DNA of 64,000 nucleotides, from positions 599,109,335 through 599,173,334 of the forward strand of contig NC_081415.1 in NCBI RefSeq assembly GCF_030272615.1. Reading direction: 5' to 3'. Under the pieces are notes generated by a model. It was given only the letters and a program-made list of their open reading frames with translations, did not search any database and was not told where the DNA came from. Both the position numbers and the translations under genes were made by a program. Each line of letters opens with the position of its first letter. Position 1 is the stretch's first letter. Below, piece after piece: positions 1 through 12,039 of the stretch. The stretch is from Cryptomeria japonica (Eukaryota; Streptophyta; Pinopsida; Cupressales; Cupressaceae).

Positions 1-240
1 TCCACAGAATCTTGTATACATCCTCTAGGGTGACTGTCATCTCCCCCATCGACAAATGAAAAGTGCAAGTCTTAGAGTGCCACCTCTCCGCCAGTGCAAT
101 CAGCAATCCCATGTTCACCGAAAACTTAGGCACATACAACACATGTCTCAATCCCATAGCCTTGATTGCAGCTCACTCCTCGGCTATCAGCTTAGGTTGC
201 AATCTTTGAGTCGATGGGAATCTCTCCTGTGACTCCAACA
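1..240 (-). pseudogene. Plant mobile domain (PMD) protein fragment, runs off the left edge
   Basis: Read on the minus strand, about 70 codons give a recognisable start of the plant mobile domain: LIAEE, then MGLRHVLYVPKF, LLIALAERWH, and GEMTVTLEDVYKIL close to the edge. The last motif is the hallmark of this domain, found in MAIN/MAIL-type proteins and in transposon-borne relatives. An in-frame TGA stands after LIAEE, where the family normally has Trp, so this copy is broken by one G-to-A change. The domain continues outside the window. A likely first exon of the same gene lies upstream at 997-1062, and a plus-strand LTR follows at 1407, so this is probably a gene carried antisense inside a retroelement (inference). 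Confidence 0.75.
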
Positions 241-294
241 TAGGCAAATACTCCTGCAGTCAAGCAAATCAATCATGTCAGTCATCGTGACATT

Positions 295-500
295 CACTGT
301 TCATCACAAAATGCTACTTTTTATCCAAATGCATATTGCTATCTACCCTAGTGACACTCACTGTTCATCACAAAGTGTTGCTTGTACCCTAGTGGTACTC
401 CCTGTTCATCACAAAGTACTATGTGTTTTGCACTCCCTATTCATCACAAAGTGCTGCTCACATTTGCACTCCCTGTTCATCACAAAGTGCCTTGATCTAT
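295..500. repeat. Short degenerate direct repeats (TTCATCACAAAGTGCT core)
   Basis: The phrase (G/A)TTCATCACAAA(G/A)TGCT occurs five times at about 299, 365, 405, 440 and 476, each preceded by a CACTCCCT-like lead. Spacing varies from 34 to 64 bases. It lies between the PMD fragment and the next minisatellite and is probably intronic to that minus-strand gene. Confidence 0.6.
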
Positions 501-594
501 CCTGGTCTTCCCTAGAGGACCTGCTTGAGTGTATCCTTTGAACAACTTATCTAATCGACAACATATGTTCATCACAGAACTGTCGATTTGCCCT

Positions 595-885
595 CGAAGA
601 CAAAAACTTCACACAAACGTGCTTACCTGACATAAACCCGCTTAAAGACTGCACAGACGCGCCTAAAAAACATAGATGCGCTTGAAAAACATAAACGTGC
701 CTATGCTCTGCACAGACGAGCCTGGGCGACATAGACGTGCCTTCTTGGCACAAACGCGACTGACCATCACAAACGCGGCTACATTTGACACAGACGCAGT
801 TTCCATCACAGATGCGCCTGGCACAAACACAGACGCGCCTTGCGAGCATAGACGCGCCTGGCACCAACGCAGATGCGCCTAGACG
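595..885. repeat. Degenerate minisatellite, unit about 18-24 bases (CACAGACGCGCCTGG)
   Basis: About fourteen imperfect units of the type CACAGACGCGCCTGGCA follow one another. On the minus strand they stay open for about 107 codons (547-867), reading as a Cys/Val/Arg-rich repeat (RRVCVCARRIC), but there is no independent sign of coding. CpG content is much higher than in the surroundings. Confidence 0.65.
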
Positions 886-996
886 TTTTGGAAAATTTTT
901 TTGGACCCTAGTCTAAGCGCATTTATTGCCCTATCTACCATGAATTAATGACAATATTAAATGCGTCAAAGTACGAGGAGGTTTGGTGGTACTTAC

Positions 997-1062
997 CGGC
1001 TCTCTTGCCTCTGCTGGCCTCTGGAATCGGCGAACGCGGTCGAATCTGTGAACAAAAGCCAT
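997..1062 (-). CDS. Possible first coding exon of the antisense PMD gene
   Basis: On the minus strand an ATG at 1062 opens 22 codons, rich in Arg (MAFVHRF..RVRRFQRPAEAREP), ending exactly at a good splice donor, CCG|GTAAGT (996-991). The exon lies upstream of the PMD fragment at 1-240 on the same strand. Between them is a degenerate 18-24 base repeat with an open minus frame (547-867) that may be exon or intron. The assignment to the PMD gene is inference from strand and spacing. Confidence 0.4.
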
Positions 1063-1392
1063 CACTGCTGACTGCTGCTGCTCTTTTCTCTCTCTGCACT
1101 CTAATCTTGTGGATGTGTAGATGACAATGAGGATATATTTCCTTCGTGGTCTATCTTATAGACTACCCTAGCCCTAGCCCTCGCCTCCCGAGTCAGTCTT
1201 CATTATCCCGTGATTCTGTCACTTTATCCGGTTAGTCCATTCTATCCTGTCTTTCTTATCGAGAGATTGTTTGCAATCTTTTCAAACATTTTCATCCAAT
1301 CTCTCGAGGGGGCATATCATTCCCATCTTGGGGCAAATTTGTATCAGTTCATCTTATCTTCTTTGAAACAACGCGACAAGCCGCATTGTCTC

Positions 1393-2200
1393 AAAGAGGG
1401 GCAAAATATAGACACCCAAAATTGTCAAGTCTAATTAAATAAATATTTTATTTATTTAATTATCTAAGCTTAATTCTTCTATTAATTAAATAAATCTTTA
1501 TTTATTTAATTAATTCATTTATCCTCTTCTAGCCTTATTTCTCATTTAAATAAATACATTTATTTATTTAAATTATCATTTTCCTAAATTAAATAAATAT
1601 CTTATTTATTTAATTGATCCCACTTCTTCTATTAATTAAATAAATCTTTATTTATTTAATTAATTCATTAACCTTTTCTACCCATGACACATGTCATTCA
1701 TCTCTTAATTCATACACTACCTACCCCTTTCATTATTTTATTATTTCTTTTACCTACCCTCTAATCATAGCCGACCTCCTTTTACACCTCTCAATCTTAT
1801 CCCTCCATTTCATATAGTGTTTTCTATATAAGGAGATACTTCCTTCATTATCAACCCTAATCAATCATTCTAATCAATCATCCTAATGACCTAACTACTT
1901 GATCAATTGACTACTTGGCATATGCTATCCTACTTACAACCACATTCCGTTCTTTGTTGAGCTCTTGTGCACATAAAATCTGAGAGCAAATATATCAAGC
2001 AAGATCAATGGAGATAGGAAGAATGGAGATCCAAACCCTATTGGACATGTGATGGTATAATCTTTGTGATTTCATTTGATTTGCATTGTCCTAGGTAATC
2101 TTCATATGTTATGGTGGATCTTTGTTGTTGTTAGGCTAGGGTTTTGTGGTTGAATTCACTTAGCCTTTCAATATCATTATTATTGTTATCCATTTTCACC
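1393..2200 (+). mobile_element. Polypurine tract and 3' LTR of a retroelement
   Basis: A purine run AAAGAGGGGCAAAA (1393-1406) abuts TATAGACACC at 1407. The same start, as TGTAGACACC, occurs on the minus strand at 29356, so 1407 is taken as an LTR start whose TG has decayed to TA. Inside are five AT palindromes of the form ATTAATTAAATAAATCTTTA and its complement (1430-1670), then a TATA box TATATAAG (1825-1832). The right end of the LTR is not visible; I see no CA end paired with a second LTR. The coding part of the element, if any, would lie upstream, where only the antisense PMD remnant is found. Confidence 0.6.
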
Positions 2201-3310
2201 ATATACAATAATCAATATAAATTAAATTAAAATATAATAAACTATCTTAAACAACTTTATCAACAACTAAATTTTACTCCCAAATTTCATAACGGTTATT
2301 ATGTATAAAATTTAAATATTAATTAAAATTAATGTACACCATTATCTCATATTTTAAATATGAAATTTAATTATTAATTAAAATTGGTGTAGACAATATA
2401 TATTAAGTTGGGCATTTCTTATCTTTTCCATGTATGTCAATTACGATAAAGACTTTTTCATATATGAGTTTTTGAGGGACAAGTTAAAAAGAACAAAATT
2501 TTAAGGTAAAATATTATTAGATGCAAAGAGAAGTGAATCCTATCAAATATTTTCTGATGGAGTATAGGATGTGTCCAGTCCAACCGTGTTGTTACCATCT
2601 AAAAGGTATAGCCATTGACTTCAAAAGGTCACACTTAATTTACATGAATGAATGTGAATGTTTCAAAAACATATTAATATTATACTTTAGAACTATCAAT
2701 TTTGAAAATTTCATGATCTTGTTGTGTGAAGACTATGCACTCATTTTAAAATTTCAATTCTACTGTTTATTAACTCAGAAAATCAGTATACTTGAAATTG
2801 AGACTTAGAGACAAACTTCTTCGATTCTATCCTATATTGATTAAATATAAACACTATTTTTTATAATCTTAAATAGTGAAAGCATTATAATCCCTTAGCA
2901 AGTGTTCATCTGAGGTTAGAGTAAAACAAAATAATCTTGAAGTAAAATGTTAAAAGTAAATAATATAAATATAATAAAATGATTCTTAAATAGTCTTGAA
3001 TATAATCTTTAAATAAATAAAATAAACACAAATTTTAAACAAATTAAATACAATTTAAAGTAAATAATATAAATATAAATTTTTTTTTTTATTATTGACC
3101 ATTAAAATATTATAACATAAAATTTAATATTTATATATTATAATTTTTATATGTTATAAAAAATATTATTAAAATTTTAAAAACAAAAATAATGTTTAAA
3201 AAATTTAAATATATAATTAGCTTATAAATATAATATTAAAATTATAATATATTTTTAACTAAATATTTAAATTTATGAAAAAACTAAATCTCTCCATTAA
3301 TTATTGATTA
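2200..3310. other. AT-rich intergenic stretch, no gene seen
   Basis: Over 75 percent A+T with many short A and T runs and broken frames. The reading at 2521-2808 is open by chance and has no recognisable domain. Confidence 0.6.
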
Positions 3311-3315
3311 AAAAA

Positions 3316-3485
3316 CTAAACCATTATGTATGATTTATGGGCTAAATGAAAGAAAAAATAAATAAAAATTTGCGCAAGTGAAATATTTTAGCTCAAAAAA
3401 CTAAACCATTATGTATGATTTATGGGCTAAATGAAAGAAAAAATAAATAAAAATTTGCGCAAGTGAAATATTTTAGCTCAGCCAA
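3316..3485. repeat. 85-bp perfect or near-perfect tandem duplication
   Basis: The segment starting CTAAACCATTATGTATGATT at 3316 is repeated at 3401, giving two head-to-tail copies of 85 bases with no difference seen. A recent local duplication. Confidence 0.9.
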
Positions 3486-3724
3486 GTAAATTAAATGTGG
3501 GATTTTGTAGCCATGTATCTCTTTGCTCTTAGTAAGCATGAAATTTACCAGAACGTGATTTTTTTGCGAGAAACATGAGACACTTCCGGTGGACCATGCC
3601 CACGTTAAATAGCCTATCGACTAAATATGAAACGGAAACCGTAAACCGAAAAATTCCCGATCCCATTAAAAACTCCAGTGTGAAACAATTCCAATCAAAG
3701 TGATTGTCACCAAAAAAAACGCTT

Positions 3725-4192
3725 AATTAAAACATTCCATGTTAAAACCACACGACCCTACCATTAATAACCTCATGATCATGGAAAAGATCAACGGCTT
3801 AGAATGGCAGTGGAAACGAGGCAAACAATCTACGATTACTTTACAGTGATGAGTTAAGCAAACAGGGCCCATACAAAAAATCAATGAAAAGTGGCCACGT
3901 ATTCTCATTTAAAAATGTGGTGAAGTTATATCGATGACCGAGTCTTAAAGTTTAATATCCCAACGAGGAAATTTCAAGCTGACACGACAGCCTTTGAATA
4001 CACGACATGTGTCCAGCGGTGGGACCACCCTCGTTTTGGATTTATTGTCCGCGTGAAGCTTTTGAGCCTTTTAACCCCCAACAACTTATTAGGCGCTGCA
4101 GTCATCAGCAGATTTGTGTTTGCATGACTAGATGACCGTAAACAATTGGTCCACGTGGATGGTCATTCTCCATACAAAATGTTCAAAGTTGT
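3725..4192. repeat. Dispersed duplication, copy 1, promoter-like with G-box
   Basis: About 470 bases starting AATTAAAACATTCCATG are similar to 17750-18160 in the same orientation. The best-preserved blocks are CAACGAGGAAATTTCAAGC, GACACGACAG and GGTCCACGTGGATGGTCATT. They contain a perfect G-box CCACGTGG at 4151-4158. No open reading frame follows either copy. It may be a duplicated promoter of a lost gene or the end of an unrecognised element. Confidence 0.7.
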
Positions 4193-4379
4193 GAATTGCT
4201 CTTTTCAACTGTTGAAAAACTAAGTACATCACCATCTTATATAATTTTTTACAATATTTTTTAAGTTTATTGAGTATAATTTGTACTTTAATTTTCTGGC
4301 TTATCTTTTATTAGTATATGTATCAAATAATCGTATTAGACAAATAAGAGACTAATGTATCAAGTTCATGTCAATAGGG

Positions 4380-4605
4380 TGGGAGGGGGAGAGAGGAAGC
4401 TAAAGGTATATATGAAGATATAGTGGGAGAGGAAGAGGGGGATAAATAGATGGAGATGCAGAGATGGAGAGATAAATAGGAGATACAAAGGGATTGAGGG
4501 GGGCGGATATGGAGAGAGAGAGAGATGGAGAGAAACAGGTAAATGAGAGATAGAAGAGGGAGGAGAGGAAGATAGAGACAGAGAGATAAACAAATAGAGA
4601 GAAGT
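4380..4605. repeat. GA-rich microsatellite-like tract
   Basis: Purine-rich GAGA, GATA and GGAG steps throughout, with a short pure (GA)n near 4511-4524. The Ser/Leu-rich readings on the minus strand are products of this tract, not genes. Confidence 0.8.
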
Positions 4606-4609
4606 AAAT

Positions 4610-5165
4610 AAGTCATAAATGCACTTGGGTACCTCCTTGCATACTCCTATCATTAAATAATTTTCATTGCAAGTTTTGAAAATTGTTGCCAAAAATATCA
4701 TAACTTTTGAAACCATAACTTTTGGTATGAGTACTAGATTGAGACCATTTATTTTTTAATTTAAATAACTTTAAGTGCTTTATGTATCTAAAATTCTAAT
4801 CATTCAGTATTTCCAAATATTGAGACATCATTGAATCATTTAAATCCTCAAAATTTAATTTAATTATTTTTGAGTTATTGAAAAATCTTGAAATTTTAGT
4901 AACTTGACATCTAAACTTATCTTTGGGTTAAAAATAATCCAGAATTTGATTTAACAATTCTAGATCTTTGGATAAAATTTCAAGTCAATACATGAACAAA
5001 TGCAAACTTTCTAAAAATAAAAGGCATTGTTATTTTTAACTTTTTAAAACATTCGATGTTTTAGACCATTACTCAAGAATTTTTAGAGAAAATAAGATTC
5101 ATGGGTGTTATGAAACCAAAATTACAATGAAATAAAAAAAAATCTTTTTTTAGGGTGATGCAAGA
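4610..5165. other. AT-rich stretch, nothing recognised
   Basis: No conserved reading frame and no repeat structure seen between the GA tract and the copia remnant. Confidence 0.5.
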
Positions 5166-5169
5166 TTGC

Positions 5170-6490
5170 TTACACCACTAGATGCTCCTACAATATTCCA
5201 AAATATTTAGACTTCTAAGCTTGAGAAAATTTATTTATGTATTTTGCCTTCAATAAAATTTAGAAAATAACTATTACCTTCTAATTATGGAGTTTGTATT
5301 GGCCCACATAATTCAATGCAAGCAATCTCTAATGTCACTCTTGTAGAATTTTTTTCCCTATGTTGTTTTTCCAAAATATAGTTCTCATATGAACTAGTTG
5401 GTTCATTAATTGTTGATAATTCTCCTACCATCTATTATTTTTTGTAATAAACTCAATACTCCAAAGTGAAGGTGTTTGTACCTTAGATGCTAAACCAATC
5501 TCTAGTGTAAACATGCTACTTTGAAACTTGTCTTTTGGATCTCATGGAGCTAATTTCTCTCTTGATTTAAAGTGGGAGAATTTAATTCCTAGTCATCTCA
5601 ACTTTTGTAATTAATTTGTCATTTGGAAGCCTGTCCAACATAGTGCACACATTATCTTTGAAAGATATTCTATAACTCTTCTACACAACTTGTCCAACAC
5701 TCATGAGATTATGATTCAAAGGTAATTAATTTCTTTGAGTTAAATTTGAAACATTTCTCTCATCTTTTATTTTTTGGCACTCACAAGAGTAATGACAAAA
5801 TTTATTGCAATGAAAACACTATATATTGGACTTATCATATATCCAATATTCCTATTGAAATTGACTATTGTGTCATGTCTAGAGTTGTGAGCATTGAAAC
5901 TTCGATTTGTCTTTTTACCTTGTTCTAGATTATTCCTTCAATCTCTTTGATTATTATTTCTACCTTCACCTTTGGATCTTGACCGTCCTCTTCTTCTACC
6001 TCTACTTAATGAAACCTATTATTTAAATGCATTTTCCAAAAAGGAATTATTTTTCTTGTTCATTATGAATTCATGAGATAATAAAAAATCACATTAACAC
6101 ATGTATAAATAGTAATGCTAGATATTTAAATTCTTCAATTAGAACAATAACAACATCAAATTTACTAGGTAAGCTCATAAGAATCCTTCCTACAATATTT
6201 TAATCAATTTACTTTTCTCCATGCGATCTAATTTAATTAACAACATTCATGGCTTGACTAAACAACTAGTCTATAGACTTTGAATCCTTCATTTAAAAAA
6301 TTTCAAAATTTATCCTGAGATTGTAATTTGACTACTTTCACCATAGTGCTTCCTTCATCAGATATTTCTTAAGTTTTTCATTCCCTCTTAGATCTAGATG
6401 CTATTGTGACCCTAGAATAATGAGAGGGCTTTTGCATCTCTTTTCTTGTATTCTCTAAGTTAAACTTTTCTTAATTGTGTTAGTGCTTGA
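5170..6490 (-). mobile_element. Decayed Ty1/copia retrotransposon: gag to integrase
   Basis: On the minus strand, order 6490 to 5170, the pieces follow the copia plan. First comes a gag region with an EGSTMVKVVKLQ motif (about 6365-6310) and SLP/FD/EE fragments of the UBN2-type domain. Next is an Arg/Gly tail, SRGRRRGRSRSKGEGRNN (about 6005-5950). A zinc knuckle CFHC..H..C of CX2CX4HX4C spacing lies at 5818-5777. The start of the integrase region reads KQHREKNSTR and IELCGPIQTP (about 5395-5280). Many stops and frame changes break it, and no LTRs or reverse transcriptase were found. An inactive 5' fragment. Confidence 0.8.
5777..5818 (-). other. Copia gag zinc knuckle (CX2CX4HX4C)
   Basis: Fourteen codons on the minus strand read C-FH-C-NKFC-H-YSCE-C, exact spacing for a retroviral-type CCHC knuckle that binds nucleic acid in gag. 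It anchors the otherwise decayed element. Confidence 0.85.
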
Positions 6491-6499
6491 TTTTGGGAG

Positions 6500-7131
6500 T
6501 CTACAAATATATTTTATACCAAATTCCAAACAATTTGTGAACAAATTAATGTTTTCTTTTTAATTGCACAAAAATCATAATTTTTTTCTTTTTCCTCGTA
6601 AGAACAACTTCATACAAATTTATCAATATATTTTAAAGTCTAATCTCTTTTTTTTAACAAATCTTATTATTAACATACAACTTATCCAATGACACAAACT
6701 TTTTTTAAATTAACCACAAAAATAACCTACACTTATATTTTCTTTAACAGCTCCCTTTACCTTATTCTGGCATTTCCTACAATCTTCTTTCACAATACAA
6801 ATAGTTCAAACTTGGAGCAATTCCCTTTTGACTTTATTCATTGCAAAACTACAATATCCTTCTCTTTAATGGCTTTAACTTTGAATGCTAGCAGTAGCAA
6901 CCTTCTTTCACAGTTCCTTTTATTGGTGGTACCTTCTTTTTCTATTTTTGCCACCTCTTCAACGACAATATGCCCCATCGTACACAAAACTCCCCTTCCA
7001 CTTTCTGGTTTTTTTTGTCTTCCATATGCTCAAATCAAACATGATATTTATATAAATTAATACGTTTCTCAATTGTTATTACATTATCTGTCTTAATCTA
7101 GCAATTAAGATACGTTAAATCTGCAATTCCT
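6500..7131. other. AT-rich stretch before the tRNA gene, nothing certain
   Basis: Possibly the outer part of the copia element. The plus-strand reading at 6689-7060 has no recognisable domain and I do not call it a gene. Confidence 0.4.
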
Positions 7132-7203
7132 GTCGTTGTAGTATAGTGGTGAGTATTCCCGCCTGTCACGCGGGTGACCCGGGTTCGATCCCCGGCAGCG
7201 GCG
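7132..7203 (+). tRNA. trnD-GUC: tRNA-Asp (GTC)
   Basis: Seventy-two bases fold as a standard tRNA. The acceptor GTCGTTG pairs with CAGCGGC (two G-T pairs), and the discriminator is G. The anticodon stem CCCGC/GCGGG carries GTC at 7165-7167, and the T arm is CCGGG-TTCGATC-CCCGG. The internal promoter boxes A (TAGTATAGTGGTGAGTA) and B (GGTTCGATCC) are intact. There is no intron. T4 runs at 7213-7216 and 7222-7225 serve as Pol III terminators. The sequence is of nuclear plant type, so the gene should be functional. CCA is not encoded, as normal for eukaryotes. Confidence 0.97.
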
Positions 7204-7212
7204 AAAGTGTTG

Positions 7213-7225
7213 TTTTGTTTATTTT
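7213..7225 (+). terminator. RNA polymerase III terminator of tRNA-Asp
   Basis: Two TTTT runs, 10 and 19 bases after the end of the tRNA, match the usual Pol III stop signal. Confidence 0.75.
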
Positions 7226-7413
7226 CCTGTATCACCCAATCCCACCATTCTGTAAAGCAAAACAGTATCTTTCTCGCGGCAATAACAGATAAATCCAAGC
7301 TCTCACTATGTCCAACCGTTAATCATCTATTGAACTGTTGACCACCTAGGTAATATTTTTTAAGGTTTACTTTCTAAAACATGACAAGAGTCTTTCGTAG
7401 TATCTACATTTCA

Positions 7414-7513
7414 TCTAGTTGTAATCCATTACATATCACTGCCCTTTGGCGCAGCTATTCTGGCTAGTTGTAATCCATTACATATCACTGCCCTTTGGTG
7501 CAGCTATTCTGGT
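7414..7513. repeat. 50-bp tandem duplication
   Basis: CTAGTTGTAATCCATTACAT starts at 7414 and again at 7464; the two 50-base copies differ only by C/T in CTTTGG(C/T)GCAG. Confidence 0.9.
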
Positions 7514-8817
7514 GTACAGGAACAGTATAACACGAAAGTTGCTCGTACATTATATACCATTGATTTTGTAAGCTATGGTTGCAATTTTTCAAACGGTCAA
7601 TAACATGATGTACGATTTGACTGTTTTGGAACCAGTTTAGCTTCTGCTCTTTATCCATTAAATATCATTAGATTACTCGGTCACTTTTGATGAATCCCTC
7701 TTGGTCAATCAAACACATTGAATGTAGACAAGGTAGAAAAGTGCAACTTCTATCTCATTTCTATCAAGGCATGTCTATTGACTTTGATGAATTTGGCATG
7801 CTTGGTGAATATTACTTTGATAACAAACACAATTTAAAATAATTTTATAATCTCCACTCTTTGCAAGTGACAACACTTGTTTCCATACGCTCTTCGATTT
7901 ACACACTAGTCTATATGCAACAAGGAGAGTATGTCAGCCTTAACCCAAACAATCTATTAATTGGACACTATACTCCATTTATTACTATCGTATTATATTT
8001 TGCAAGAATAGTATTGAAAGCTCCCATTTGAATGATTGTTGGCATAGAAAAATCATATTCGATACATACAATTAGGCATGAAGTTTCAATTTTGAAACAC
8101 CATTGTTGTTGCTTGTCCAACTAGTACATTGCAATAGTTAACATCAATGCATCCACAAATCGCACCACTCTCTACATTCTACCAAAAGAGATGAATCCTC
8201 TTGAGGGGCAAGTGCTTCAAACAATTCACGTATGCATTTCATTCACTATGTTTTAATTGACAAAATGAGTTTCATTAAGCTTGAGGTGCTAGCTCACATT
8301 GACAACTATTTGCATGAAGCATTTTCCTTGTACTATCAAGTTTCTTTTAGTGGTCGTTAGCTTAAATCCCACCTATCAAAGACATTCTATGTATGTTGGG
8401 TCTTTGAATGATACAACATTATGGCATAACTTTGACCAAGTTTTAAATGAATGTATCTTTTTTACTAGATAATGCCACAATAATGTTCCCACTTTTTAGC
8501 CTATTTGAGACACTCAAATTAGGATTTCTCAGTTAGTTTTAACTTTCCATCACTAATTTAGTAAAACAAAGTTAATAATTTTAAGATGATGTGAACTAGT
8601 GATCTTTGAAATTTTGTATGTGGATCCTAAATATAATTTTAAAAAGTTCTCATATTTTGAATATTTTCAAATAACTAGCATTTTTTTATTCTATATCATT
8701 TTTATTATGTGTTATAATATAATATCACTCAATAATTATAATATGAAATGTAGAAAACACTTAGTTATTAAAAAATGTTTTAAATATCATCTATTGAAAT
8801 TTTTATGGAGTGATTTA
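7514..8817. other. AT-rich intergenic stretch, nothing recognised
   Basis: No frame with a known domain on either strand. Base composition changes abruptly near 8818, where the LINE begins. Confidence 0.5.
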
Positions 8818-11700
8818 TGTCATAACGCCACGTTCATGTTTGTCGGTGACTTCAACACCCCTCTTTATCCTTCGGAGAAGTTGGGTGGTCTAACTGATTA
8901 TAGTGATAGCATGCTTGACTTTGTTGACTTCATTAGGAAAAATGAACTATTAGACCTAGATCTTCAAGGGAATCCCTTCACCTGGTCTAATAACAGAAAA
9001 GGCTCTAATCTTATTCAGGTCAGGTTGGGATTTCTGGTCTCTGCTAAGTGGGACCTCGGTAACAATTCCTCTCTCACGAACCTCCCTCGCACTATTTTTG
9101 ACCATTCCCCGATCCTCCTTTCTTGGGCTGATAGGCCGGTCTCAGGCCCCATACCTTTTAGGTATGAGATTATGTGGCACTCTCACCTGGAGTTTAATCA
9201 ATGCATCCAAAATTGGTGGAACACCCATATTCTTGGTTATGCTATGTTTAGAGTTTCTAAAAAGCTGGAAATAATTAAGAGGGAGGTCAGAGCTTGGAAT
9301 AGATCCTCTGTCGGAGATATCTTTAAGAGAAAGAAGGAGATTGAATCTAAACTGGACCAACTCCAGAGAGACATTGTTGAGGGGGACACCTCTATGGATA
9401 TCCACAAAGAGGAGGAATGATGGAGGCAAAAATGGAAAGACATTATGGGCCTCAACGAGATCTACTGGAAGCAAAGATCCTGAATCTAGTGGCTAACTGA
9501 GGGGGACAGGAACACCTCCTTCTTTCACAGGTCAGCTTTGAAGCATAAGAGGAGAAACACTATTCGTTCCTTATTCAATGACAAGAATGAAGAATTAGTG
9601 GGGACTAACGAGATTGGGCAATGGGCCTCACATTTCTTCACTATTGCTTACACTATCGACATGGTGAGAGAACCTACTAAATTAAGTGATAAGCTGCTCA
9701 ATCTTATCCCTCCAATCCTGAATGATGCTGACAATGAGCTGGTAATGTGTCAAGTTACCGAAGAGGAAGTTAAAGAGGTGGTTTTTGCTATGGCTGCCTA
9801 TAAGGCCTCAGGCCCTGATGGCTTCCCCCCGACCTTCTTTCAGGTGTTTTGGGAGATTGTGAAGTATGATTTGATAAAAGCCACCAGGGACTTCATTCAA
9901 ATGGGGAACCTTCTGAAGAAACTGAATAATACTTTCATTGTGTCAGTTCCTAAAGTTCCCTATCCAAAGCTTATAATTGATTTCCGTCCTATCAGTCTGT
10001 GCAATATGGTTTACAAGATCTTTTCTAAAGTTGTTGTTAACCGAATCAAACCTCTTCTTGATAGAGATATTAGCCCCTCACAGAGGGTTTTATTTCGGGT
10101 AGGCAGATCCTCGATGCGGTCATCACTACTCATGAAGTCATTCATTCCATGGAGAGGAGTTGCAACCCAGGTATGGCTTTGAAACTTGACATCTCTAAGG
10201 CTTATGATAAAGTTAACTAGAATTTCCTGTATGTTGTCCTATCCAAGTTGGGATTTCGGGAAAGATTCCTCAAAGTTATCAAGGTGGTTGTGGAAAGTGT
10301 TCACTACTCGGTGATGGCCAATGGTACTCCTTGGGTTTTTTTCAAGGCTTTGAAGGGCCTAAGGAAGGGAGACCCCCTATCACCTTACTTATTTATTATG
10401 GTGACATAAGTTTTGAGTAGGAAATTCTCCTACTTGATTAGGAATAGAAGAATCTCGGGTGTGAAAGCGGCTTCTACACTTCCCCCAGTGGTTATGCAAC
10501 AATTTGTTGATGACACTTTCCTGTTTGGCCATTCTTCTATTGTTGAAGCTAAATAATGGAAACACATGTTGGAGGATTACACCAAGGCCTCAGGACAACT
10601 TATTAACTATAATAAGAGAAAAATTTATTTTTTCAACACGGATAAGAATCTCCAAAGTAAGTAAATCCAAATTCTTGGATGTTGTTCTGCTAATCTCCCT
10701 GATTCCTACCTGGGTCTTCCCCTCACGGTTAAGGAGGTCACTCCCCAATTCTGGGTTTCTATTCTGGAAATAATGCAGAAGAAACTTGTTGGATGGACAG
10801 GTAAAACTCTGAGTAGTGCTGGCAAACTCTAGCTTTTGTTGGCTTCTCTTCAAGGTGTCCTTGTCTATTTTCTATCTTTATTTAAGATCTCTATTGCTAT
10901 GGCTGAGAAACTTGAAAAAATCCAAAGAATTTTTATGTGGACTGGTATGGAGGAAAATTGGTTGGAATCTTGTTATGGGCAGTGCTGACTAGTGTAAGAT
11001 TATGCAGGATAAGTACTTCAACCACACCCCCTTTTCTTCCCTTTTATCCTCTCATGACCTCCCTTCAGGCTCTAAAATATGGAACAACATTGTCAAAAGC
11101 CAGAAACAGCTTAAGGAAGGCCTAAAATGGCAGGTGGGCAATGGTGAGAAGATTAGATTCTAGGAGGATAACTGGATTGGAGATAGACTCCTGGCCTTTA
11201 CTCGCTTCAGCTACCTCATGGGGAGTCTCAAGGAATCACTTGGTCCTCTCATGGTGAATTACATATCCCCCCTTTGTCGCTAGAAGAGGCTTGTTGATGG
11301 CCTGGGGGATAACACTCATTTGAGTCATTTGGCGAGGGATCTTCAGTTGATTCTTGAGGAGGTTAGGATTCCCCTATCCCCCCATGCTGACAAGTTTTTC
11401 TAGGCAAAGAATTCCTCCGGGTCCTTTAATGTCAAGTCAGCCTACAATCTTCTCATCACTCCTACCAATGATTGCTACAGCTGGAGGAAAGTTTGGAATT
11501 CGCAGCTTATTCCAAAAATTAATTTTTTTTGGTGGACGACTCTCCATAGGAAGATCCTAACCATTGATAACCTTAAGAGGAGAGTTTTTCTGATGGCCAA
11601 TTGGTGTGTGTTATGTAATCGTGCTGAGGAAAGTATCAGTCATCTCTTTATTCATTGTCCTTTTTCCTCCATGGTATGGTACAAAGTCTTACAAAAAATC
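8818..11700 (+). pseudogene. LINE ORF2 remnant: endonuclease, reverse transcriptase, zf-RVT
   Basis: The frame gives the C-terminal half of an APE-type endonuclease: FVGDFN, NPFTWSNNRKG, DHSPILLSW (8835-9125). A linker follows with a TEGDRNTSFFHR motif (about 9496-9533) just after in-frame stops. Reverse transcriptase begins at about 9760: KASGPDGF, FRPISLCNMVYKI, a shift after about 10100, LDISKAYDKV (about 10185-10215), and the catalytic FVDDTFLF at about 10502. A zinc-binding zf-RVT segment with W(C)VLCNRAEES and HLFIHCPF lies near 11607-11665. At least three frame changes and several stops separate these pieces. The product once nicked target DNA and copied LINE RNA; this copy cannot. Confidence 0.85.
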
Positions 11701-12039
11701 AACATCACCTGGACCTTCTTAAAAGACCTGTAGCAGTTTGTCATCAACTGGGAGTGCCCGTCATCTCACCCCCTGATCAGACAGTTTTGGAAACTTATCC
11801 CTCCTCATATCTGTTGGAACATCTGGAAAGAAAGGAATAACCGGATCTTCCATGATACTAACAACACTGTGGACACTGTGGTCGGCATAACAGAGAATCT
11901 TCTTAGGGAGAATGCTCTGGTCTGCAAATTGAAAAGTCCGCAATACGCCCCTTTGGAGATGGATTGTATCTGGGTTAGGGAATGGAAATTGTCTAACAAC
12001 TTCCTCCACTATGACAATTCTAAAAGGTTGGAGAGATTC

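Noticed and set aside
2521-2808. 95-codon open frame on plus
   Set aside because: Isolated in AT-rich DNA, with no similarity to a known family and no neighbouring exon signals.
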